NCBI RefSeq assembly: GCF_001730285.1
Contig: NZ_MIJZ01000001.1
Coordinates: forward strand, 372,001-436,000
Direction of reading: 5' to 3'
Source of the DNA: Enterococcus ureasiticus
GTDB taxonomy: Bacteria; Bacillota; Bacilli; Lactobacillales; Enterococcaceae
Length of the DNA stretch: 64,000 nt
Position 1 is the first letter of the stretch. Every line of letters begins with the position of its first letter. Position numbers and translations under genes: made by a program. The notes beneath the pieces are model-generated. The model saw only the letters and a list, made by a program, of their open reading frames with translations, searched no databases and was not told where the DNA came from. Positions 58,472 through 64,000 of this stretch are shown here, piece after piece.

Positions 58472-58504
58472 CAAAAAAACCAACGGAAATCCGTTGGTTT
58501 TTTC
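58472..58504 (-). terminator. Terminator of rpsU-yqeY
   Basis: Perfect stem AAAAAACCAACGGA/TCCGTTGGTTTTTT with a 2-base loop, right after the yqeY stop. The paired A/T runs make it active in both directions. Confidence 0.93.
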
Positions 58505-58511
58505 ACTTTGA

Positions 58512-58961
58512 CTAATTCTCTTGTAATAATTCTTTTACAATTGTATTGACCTGATTGCCGTCTGCTTTACCTTTTACTTCAGGCATTACAGCACTCATAA
58601 CTTTACCAAATTCCTTTGGTGAAGACGCTCCGGTCTGATCAATTGCCGTTTGAACAATCTGACGAATTTCTTCATCTGAAAGTTGTTTTGGCATATATTT
58701 TTCAACAATTGCGATTTCGATTTTTACTTTGTCAGCAAGATCGTCACGTCCCGCTTTTTCAAACTCTGATAAAGAGTCTCTGCGTTGTTTCATCTCACGA
58801 GATAAAACTGTTAACTCTTCTTCTCCGTCCAAATCACGGCCAGTTTTAATCTGCTCATTTTGAATGGCTGCTTTCAGCATACGAAGTACGGATAAAGTAT
58901 CTTTATCTTTTGACTTCATTGCTGTCTTTATATCGTCATTCAATGTTGTTAGTAATGACAT
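58512..58961 (-). CDS. yqeY: YqeY (GatB/YqeY-domain protein)
   Basis: 149 residues forming the helical tail domain found in GatB (LRMLKAAIQNEQIKTGRDLD; PKEFGKVMSAVMPEVKGKAD, then GNQVNTIVKELL). It probably binds tRNA or assists an amidotransferase; the precise role is unknown. It follows rpsU by 25 bases with GGAGTTGG upstream, the standard rpsU-yqeY pair. Confidence 0.92.
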   Translation of the reverse strand: MSLLTTLNDDIKTAMKSKDKDTLSVLRMLKAAIQNEQIKTGRDLDGEEELTVLSREMKQRRDSLSEFEKAGRDDLADKVKIEIAIVEKYMPKQLSDEEIRQIVQTAIDQTGASSPKEFGKVMSAVMPEVKGKADGNQVNTIVKELLQEN

Positions 58962-58986
58962 ACAACCAACTCCAATTCATCGAAAA

Positions 58987-59163
58987 CTAGAATTTTTTAC
59001 GTTTTCTAGCTGCTTCAGATTTTTTCTTACGCTTTACACTTGGTTTTTCGTAGAATTCACGTTTACGAGATTCTTGTAAAGTACCCGCTTTTGAAACGGA
59101 ACGTTTGAAGCGACGAAGAGCATCGTCAAGAGATTCGTTTTTACGAACGACAGTTTTTGACAT
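58987..59163 (-). CDS. rpsU: 30S ribosomal protein S21
   Basis: 58 residues, the normal bS21 length. It starts [20 protein letters not shown] and ends with the basic tail [28 protein letters not shown] precedes the ATG. It is driven by a consensus promoter about 90 bases upstream and is followed by yqeY. Confidence 0.96.
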   Translation of the reverse strand: MSKTVVRKNESLDDALRRFKRSVSKAGTLQESRKREFYEKPSVKRKKKSEAARKRKKF

Positions 59164-59249
59164 GTTAATTCCCTCCCTCCGAGCTTAAAAAGTAACCGTT
59201 TTTTATATTTATGAGTTATTTAACATAAATAAAATACCGTTCTTAATAC

Positions 59250-59278
59250 ATTATATCGAATGGTTATTTTAACGTCAA
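59250..59278 (-). promoter_or_regulatory. Promoter of rpsU-yqeY
   Basis: On the minus strand TTGACG, 17 bases, TATAAT. Near-perfect sigma-A promoter. Confidence 0.9.
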
Positions 59279-59370
59279 CCATTGTATTGAAAAAATGCAT
59301 AAAAAAGTACCAAAATGAGTAAAGTTTTACACACATATGTAATATTCATGATTTTTTCTGAAAAAAACGA

Positions 59371-59799
59371 TCATCTGCACTCCTCACATCGACCAAAAAT
59401 CTCAAATCGGTGTCCTTCAATTTCACATCCACTTAATTGTTCTTTGAAAAAGTCCATCGGGCACATGTGAATTTCTTTTGTTTTTCCGCAAACGGTGCAT
59501 ATAAAATGATGGTGATGTCCTACTTCCTGACAACAATGAAAGCGAAACTTTTTTTCTCCGTTAAAATCAGTTGTTTCTAACAGATCAAAGGTTTCAAAAT
59601 CATGTAGGTTTCGGTAAATAGTATCGTAGCTCACCCCTTTATATTCTTGATTCATAAATTCATACACTTCTCTTGCAGAAATATAACGATTTCTCCTAAT
59701 TAGATAGGTGATCATCGCTTCTCTTTTTTTTGTATATTTCAAGCCGTTCTTTTTCATCACCGCTAGGGACTGCTCTACTTTAGAATTTGACTGTGTCAT
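59371..59799 (-). CDS. zur: Fur-family metal regulator, probably Zur
   Basis: 142 residues from the ATG at 59799 (CTGGAGGTTATCAA before it). The winged helix is at residues 18-75 (LKYTKKREAMITYLIRRNRY). The metal site is HHHHFICTVCGKTKEI. Structural-zinc cysteine pairs are CTVC and CEEC at the end. Fur, Zur and PerR are hard to tell apart by sequence alone. The Zur call rests on the 23-bp box just upstream, which matches the Firmicute Zur consensus, and on its place beside ppsR. It would repress zinc uptake when zinc is plentiful. Confidence 0.8.
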   Translation of the reverse strand: MTQSNSKVEQSLAVMKKNGLKYTKKREAMITYLIRRNRYISAREVYEFMNQEYKGVSYDTIYRNLHDFETFDLLETTDFNGEKKFRFHCCQEVGHHHHFICTVCGKTKEIHMCPMDFFKEQLSGCEIEGHRFEIFGRCEECR

Positions 59800-59817
59800 T
59801 TGATAACCTCCAGTTCT

Positions 59818-59840
59818 TAAATCAAAATCATTACGAATAA
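59818..59840. promoter_or_regulatory. Zur-box-like inverted repeat
   Basis: The 23-bp site centred on C 59829 agrees with the Firmicute Zur consensus (TAAATCGTAAT, any base, then ATTACGATTTA) at 19 positions. The left half reads TAAATCAAAAT and the right half ATTACGAATAA. It lies 19 bases before the zur start and just upstream of the ppsR promoter, so autoregulation is likely. Confidence 0.65.
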
Positions 59841-59854
59841 GATTCATGAAGGTA

Positions 59855-59863
59855 TGGTATAAT
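59855..59863 (+). promoter_or_regulatory. Extended -10 promoter of ppsR
   Basis: TGGTATAAT, about 35 bases before the ppsR ATG, 15 bases right of the Zur-like box. No -35 match. Confidence 0.6.
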
Positions 59864-59897
59864 AAATCTATAAAAAAAGCAAGAAAGGAATCATACT

Positions 59898-60755
59898 ATG
59901 ACAATGAATGAACAAAAAAAATGTGTGACGATCTTCGTCATTTCTGATTCAGCAGGCGAAACAGCTTCGAAATTAGCAGCAGCTTCTATGGCTCAATACC
60001 CTACTATCGACTTTTCGTTATTTAGACGAACATTTGCTAAAGAAGAAGATAAACTTAGAAAAGCACTTGAAGATGCAAAACGTGAAAATGCCATGGTTTT
60101 ACACACAATCGTAAATGATCGTTTAGTGAAGATTGCGAATGATTTTTTTGAAAAGCATAATTTATATCACTTTGATATTTTAACACCCCCAGTAGCTGAA
60201 ATTGAGCGACTGACTGGTGTTGCACCTACTAGAGAACCTGGCGCCCTACATCATTTGAATGAGAATTACTTTAAACGAATCGAAGCAATGGAATTCGCCG
60301 TAAAATATGACGACGGTAAAGATCCAAGAGGTTTCTTGGAAGCAGATGTACTCTTATTAGGGGTCTCTAGAACATCAAAAACACCCCTTAGTTTATTTTT
60401 AGCAAATAAAAATTTGAAAGTGGCAAACTTACCTTTGATTCCAGAAGCTCATTTGCCAAAACAATTATGGGAAACTAATCCTAAAAAAATCGTGGGACTG
60501 ACAAATGATCCCGATATCTTAAACGGTATCCGTAAAGAACGAATGAGAACTTATGGACTACCAGCTGATACTTCTTATTCAGATATTGAAAAAATCAGAA
60601 AAGAATTAACATTTGCAAATGATTTATATGAAAAACTAGGTTGTGTGGTTATCAATGTAGCTTCCTTATCGATTGAAGAAACAGCTTCAATGATTTTGAA
60701 TGCTTTAAATTTGGAAGATCATAGTTATTATGCAACAGAATCGCCTGAAGCCTAA
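59898..60755 (+). CDS. ppsR: Pyruvate,phosphate dikinase regulatory protein family (DUF299)
   Basis: 285 residues. Bifunctional ADP-dependent kinase and Pi-dependent phosphorylase that switches PEP synthase or pyruvate,phosphate dikinase on and off. N-terminal IFVISDSAGETASKLA. P-loop GVSRTSKTPLSLFLANK. C-terminal MRTYGLPADTSYSDIEKIRK. The start has AGAAAGGAATCATACT. No dikinase gene is in the window. The zur-ppsR neighbourhood recalls that of Bacillus yqfL. Confidence 0.92.
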   Translation: MTMNEQKKCVTIFVISDSAGETASKLAAASMAQYPTIDFSLFRRTFAKEEDKLRKALEDAKRENAMVLHTIVNDRLVKIANDFFEKHNLYHFDILTPPVAEIERLTGVAPTREPGALHHLNENYFKRIEAMEFAVKYDDGKDPRGFLEADVLLLGVSRTSKTPLSLFLANKNLKVANLPLIPEAHLPKQLWETNPKKIVGLTNDPDILNGIRKERMRTYGLPADTSYSDIEKIRKELTFANDLYEKLGCVVINVASLSIEETASMILNALNLEDHSYYATESPEA

Positions 60756-60764
60756 TAGATAAAT

Positions 60765-60822
60765 AAAAAACTAAGAGCATTAGTATGAGGTAAAAAAACA
60801 ACCTCACTGCTCTTAGTTTTTT
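60765..60822. terminator. Bidirectional terminator between ppsR and thrB
   Basis: Stem AAAAACTAAGAGC/GCTCTTAGTTTTT enclosing a nested GAGGT/ACCTC hairpin. It can stop both converging genes. Confidence 0.9.
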
Positions 60823-61685
60823 TAAAACACTTGGATACCTTCTTTGTCTATCGATAACACATTGATTGTAGCTGATTGAGGCAATTTTTCTAGTTCTTGA
60901 ACCATTTGGTCTGTTTTTTCCTCAGGAGACAAAATCAATACTGTTGGACCAGCTCCGCTTAAAAATGCGCCATAAGCTCCGATCTTATGACTAAGAGCTC
61001 GGATTTCATCTAAATGTGGAACTAGTTTTTTTCGATATGCTTCATGCCAGCGATCTTTCTCCATCATTAAGCCAGCCAAAGGCAAATTACCATTCAAAAT
61101 TGCAGCAATCATTACGTTTGCGATTGAACTTGCTTGAACAGCTTCTTTATAAGGAATCGAAGTCGGAAGTACACTTCGGCTTTCAGACGTCAATAGATGA
61201 ACATCTGGAATATAAGCAATCACATCACACATTGGAAAATGATGTTTCACAGAGTGAACTTCACCATCAACATAGCTCGCAACAACAAAATCTCCGCATA
61301 TAGCTGGAGCAATATTGTCTGGATGTCCTTCAATCTCAGTAGCTATCTGTACTTTATCCTTTTGAGATAAATTCAAATTCCCTAGTCGATTGGCAAGTTC
61401 AATGCCACCAACAATTACACTAGAACTACTCCCTAAACCTCTAGCTAAAGGAATATCTGACGTCATTTTCAACACTTTTGGTGAAAGATCAGGAGCTAAT
61501 TTTAGTGCTGTTTGAATTAATAGATTTGTAGCATCTGTCGGGATGTCACTCCCTAAAGAGTGTATAATTTTCCACTCTTTAGTATTTTCCAAAACTTCGA
61601 TATTAAGATATTGCGACAAGGCAATACCACATGAGTCAAAACCCGGCCCTAGATTTGCACTGGTTGCGGGAATTCTTATTTTCAT
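60822..61685 (-). CDS. thrB: Homoserine kinase
   Basis: 287 residues, GHMP kinase making O-phosphohomoserine. N-terminal [23 protein letters not shown] loop [21 protein letters not shown]-terminal [18 protein letters not shown]. Its ATG overlaps the thrC stop by 4 bases. Last gene of hom-thrC-thrB. Confidence 0.97.
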   Translation of the reverse strand: MKIRIPATSANLGPGFDSCGIALSQYLNIEVLENTKEWKIIHSLGSDIPTDATNLLIQTALKLAPDLSPKVLKMTSDIPLARGLGSSSSVIVGGIELANRLGNLNLSQKDKVQIATEIEGHPDNIAPAICGDFVVASYVDGEVHSVKHHFPMCDVIAYIPDVHLLTSESRSVLPTSIPYKEAVQASSIANVMIAAILNGNLPLAGLMMEKDRWHEAYRKKLVPHLDEIRALSHKIGAYGAFLSGAGPTVLILSPEEKTDQMVQELEKLPQSATINVLSIDKEGIQVF

Positions 61686-62740
61686 AGTTCTGACACTCCA
61701 TTACGTAAATGCAACCGCATTTCTTCTAAATCACTCATTTTAGAGATTTTTACATCCGTTGCATTGATTGCGGTATCAGGATCTTTCAATCCATTACCAG
61801 TGAAAACAGCTACGACCGTTTCACCTGGTTTGATTTTTCCATTTTTCACATGTTGGATTACACCTGCTAAAGAAGCGGCTGAGCCTGGTTCAACAAATAC
61901 ACCATCTTGTGCAGCAACTTTCCGGTAAGCATTCAGAATTTCTTCATCTGTTACTGAATCGATATGCCCCTTCGATTCATCACGGGCAGCTTCGGCTAAT
62001 GTCCAACTAGCTGGATTTCCAATACGGATCGCTGTCGCAATTGTCTCAGGTTGTTCGATTACTTCACCTTTCACTATTGCTGCAGCTCCTTCTGCTTCAA
62101 AACCATGCATTCGTGGTAAAAGTGTTCCTTTTTTATCATGCCATTCTTTAAAGCCTTTCCAGTATGCAGAGATATTCCCAGCATTTCCAACTGGAATTGC
62201 TAAAACATCTGGTGCTTGTCCAAGTTGTTCGCAAACTTCAAAAGCTGCTGTCTTTTGACCTTCTAAGCGATATGGATTCACCGAATTAACTAGTGCTACA
62301 GCTTCTGTTTCAGCAATATCACGAACAGCTTTCAACGCTTCATCAAAATTACCTGGAATCGAGATGATATCCGCACCATAAATAATTGCTTGTGCGAGTT
62401 TGCCCATTGCGATTTTGCCATCAGGAATAACCACATAGGCTTTAACACCTGCTCTTGTAGCATAAGCAGCTGCTGCTGCACTTGTATTTCCTGTTGACGC
62501 ACAAACAATTGCTTTTGCGCCTTCTTCAACAGCTTTAGCAACAGCCATAACCATTCCGCGGTCTTTGAATGATCCAGTCGGATTCAGGCCTTCATATTTT
62601 CCATATAAATTGATGCCTAATTCCTTTGACAAACTGTGCAGTGGAATTAATGGTGTGTTTCCTTCGGCCAATGAAATCATTGGTGTATTATCTGTGATTG
62701 GTAAATATTCCTTATATTGTTTTAATAATCCTTCATACAT
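61682..62740 (-). CDS. thrC: Threonine synthase
   Basis: 352 residues, PLP enzyme converting O-phosphohomoserine to threonine. The PLP Lys is in [17 protein letters not shown]. The glycine-rich phosphate loop is [15 protein letters not shown]. It is the short, Gram-positive type without a long N-terminal extension. GGAGGATTAATCA before the ATG, 3 bases after hom. Confidence 0.97.
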   Translation of the reverse strand: MYEGLLKQYKEYLPITDNTPMISLAEGNTPLIPLHSLSKELGINLYGKYEGLNPTGSFKDRGMVMAVAKAVEEGAKAIVCASTGNTSAAAAAYATRAGVKAYVVIPDGKIAMGKLAQAIIYGADIISIPGNFDEALKAVRDIAETEAVALVNSVNPYRLEGQKTAAFEVCEQLGQAPDVLAIPVGNAGNISAYWKGFKEWHDKKGTLLPRMHGFEAEGAAAIVKGEVIEQPETIATAIRIGNPASWTLAEAARDESKGHIDSVTDEEILNAYRKVAAQDGVFVEPGSAASLAGVIQHVKNGKIKPGETVVAVFTGNGLKDPDTAINATDVKISKMSDLEEMRLHLRNGVSEL

Positions 62741-62743
62741 TGA

Positions 62744-64000
62744 TTAATCCTCCAATACTTTAAATGTATTTAATAGTTCGAATCCATCTGTTGATTCGAT
62801 TTCTTTTGTCACTTGCTTCATTTGTTCTTTGGTAATTGTATGTGTGATTGCCACGATTCTAGCTCGAGTGCCGTCAGATTTCTGCTGAACTAATTGATCA
62901 AAACTAACATTTGCTTCAGTCATTATCTGAGTTAACTTCAAAATTTGACCATGTCGATCCGGCACTTCGATTGAGAAATAGTACTTTCCAGAAATTGTTT
63001 CATCTGCTGCTAGTTTAGTATCATGTTGATAGGAATTAAACATATGTCCTGTCGTTCCTAAACGGATATTTTTAGCAATTGTGATGATATCACTAACGAC
63101 ACTTGTTGCAGTTGGCTTAGCACCTGCACCTGGCCCATAATACATTGACTCACCAACACCTGCGCTTTCGATAAAAACTGCATTAAATTCATTACGAACC
63201 GAAGCGATTGGATGCGATTTAGCCACAAGCATTGGGCCAACTTCAACCGCAATACTGCCCTCTTGATTTTCAGAAGAACCGATCAGCTTCACTTCATAGC
63301 CTAATTGAGCAGCCATTTCAACATCATCTAAAGACAGACCACGAATACCTCGCGTATCCACTTGATCCAATCGAATGTTCATCCCAAAAGCAAACTGGCT
63401 TAAAATAACCATTTTATAGGCTGCATCAATACCATCCACATCATTCGTTGGATCAGATTCAGCAAATCCTAACTCTTGGGCTTCTTTTAATGCTTGATCA
63501 TATGACTTTTTCTCAGAAACCATCTGTGTCAGCATATAATTTGTCGTTCCATTGACGATTCCTAACACCTTTTGGATATTGTCAGCAGCTAAACTATTGG
63601 CAATTGTGCGTAAAATAGGAATACCACCGGCAACACTTGCTTCATAATATAAATCACAATCATTCTTTTGAGCTAAAGCTACAAGCTCACTGCCATGTTG
63701 AGCCAAAAGATCTTTGTTTGCTGTTACAATATGTTTCCCATTTTCTAGCGCTTTGGTAATGAAGGTTTTTGCTGGTTCCACTTTTCCTATTAATTCTACA
63801 ATAATCTTGATTTCATCATCATTGATAATATCCTCGATCTTTGTTGTGAGCTGAATATCAAATTTCTCAGCCAGACGTCTTTTTTCTTCTTCATCACGTA
63901 CTAAAGCTTTTGAAATAGTGATTTCCATTCCTGTCACTTGTGAAATTTTCTCTTGATGTTCTTGTAAAATTGTTGGTACACCAGATCCAACTGTACCTAG
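62744..64000 (-). CDS. hom: Homoserine dehydrogenase (5' end cut by window edge)
   Basis: 418 residues are visible; the frame is open to the right edge. Its first codons read LGTVGSGVPTILQEHQEKIS, the NAD(P)-binding glycine motif. Only about ten residues are therefore missing, and a GTG at 63937 is internal. The catalytic domain has TANKDLLAQHG, SVAGGIPILRT, VNGTTNYMLTQM and AESDPTNDVDGIDAAYKMVI. A C-terminal ACT domain (YYFSIEVPDRHGQILKLTQI) gives threonine feedback control. First visible gene of hom-thrC-thrB. Confidence 0.96.
   Translation of the reverse strand, partial: LGTVGSGVPTILQEHQEKISQVTGMEITISKALVRDEEEKRRLAEKFDIQLTTKIEDIINDDEIKIIVELIGKVEPAKTFITKALENGKHIVTANKDLLAQHGSELVALAQKNDCDLYYEASVAGGIPILRTIANSLAADNIQKVLGIVNGTTNYMLTQMVSEKKSYDQALKEAQELGFAESDPTNDVDGIDAAYKMVILSQFAFGMNIRLDQVDTRGIRGLSLDDVEMAAQLGYEVKLIGSSENQEGSIAVEVGPMLVAKSHPIASVRNEFNAVFIESAGVGESMYYGPGAGAKPTATSVVSDIITIAKNIRLGTTGHMFNSYQHDTKLAADETISGKYYFSIEVPDRHGQILKLTQIMTEANVSFDQLVQQKSDGTRARIVAITHTITKEQMKQVTKEIESTDGFELLNTFKVLED

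Overview
The window is chromosomal DNA from a low-GC Gram-positive coccus of the order Lactobacillales, most probably Enterococcus. The evidence is the RexAB (not RecBCD) helicase-nuclease, a PolC-type replicase, T-box control of glyQS, strong AGGAGG ribosome sites, Enterococcus-like protein sequences and a gene order close to E. faecalis. The species cannot be named from sequence alone; it looks like a relative of E. faecalis rather than E. faecalis itself. No tRNA, rRNA, CRISPR array, insertion sequence, prophage or integrase was seen. It is core genome with a few accessory pieces.

Layout. 0-9.9 kb: rexA (cut by the left edge) and rexB, signal peptidase I, a small membrane protein, pgi, gdhA and an HI0933-type flavoprotein. 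10-13.3 kb: an unknown two-helix membrane protein, a remnant of a winged-helix regulator, and a family-4 6-phospho-beta-glucosidase divergent from a LacI-type repressor, with an operator and a perfect cre site between them. 13.3-26.2 kb: an ABC exporter, uvrC, then zapA-cvpA-mutS2, trxA and polC. 26.5-32.4 kb: the uppS-cdsA-dxr-rseP-proS block for isoprenoid and phospholipid synthesis. 32.7-36.4 kb: an ABC permease, its ATPase and a membrane PASTA protein in one overlapping operon. 36.6-40 kb: frr, pyrH, tsf, rpsB. 40-43.9 kb: an alpha-carbonic anhydrase lipoprotein, a SpoU methyltransferase, acylphosphatase, YidC and a TetR regulator. 43.9-47.8 kb: a membrane and lipid cluster (DUF2177, a DAK2-DegV fusion resembling FakA fused to FakB, DUF1295, a TspO-like protein). 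47.9-51.7 kb: glyS and glyQ with a glycine T-box, an 80-residue unknown ORF and repeats between the T-box and glyQ. 51.7-58.3 kb: phoH-pgpH-ybeY-dgkA-era-recO and an AAA ATPase. 58.5-64 kb: rpsU-yqeY, zur, ppsR and hom-thrC-thrB (hom cut by the right edge).

Most striking observation. A ~95-115 nt sequence lies directly between the start region and the Shine-Dalgarno sequence of three unrelated housekeeping genes: trxA, tsf and glyQ. A degenerate fourth copy is in tandem at glyQ. All copies lie in the sense orientation. The three full copies fold into the same long hairpin: P1, a 5-nt 3' bulge, P2 and P3. P1 and P2 differ in sequence but keep pairing, and the UUUUUCUGUCA strand is invariant. 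I do not recognise this as a known RNA class.

Other candidates are the FakA-FakB-like fusion with its lipid-enzyme neighbours, the PASTA-ABC operon, a terminator hairpin abutting the dxr start, and a good Zur box in front of the Fur-family gene.
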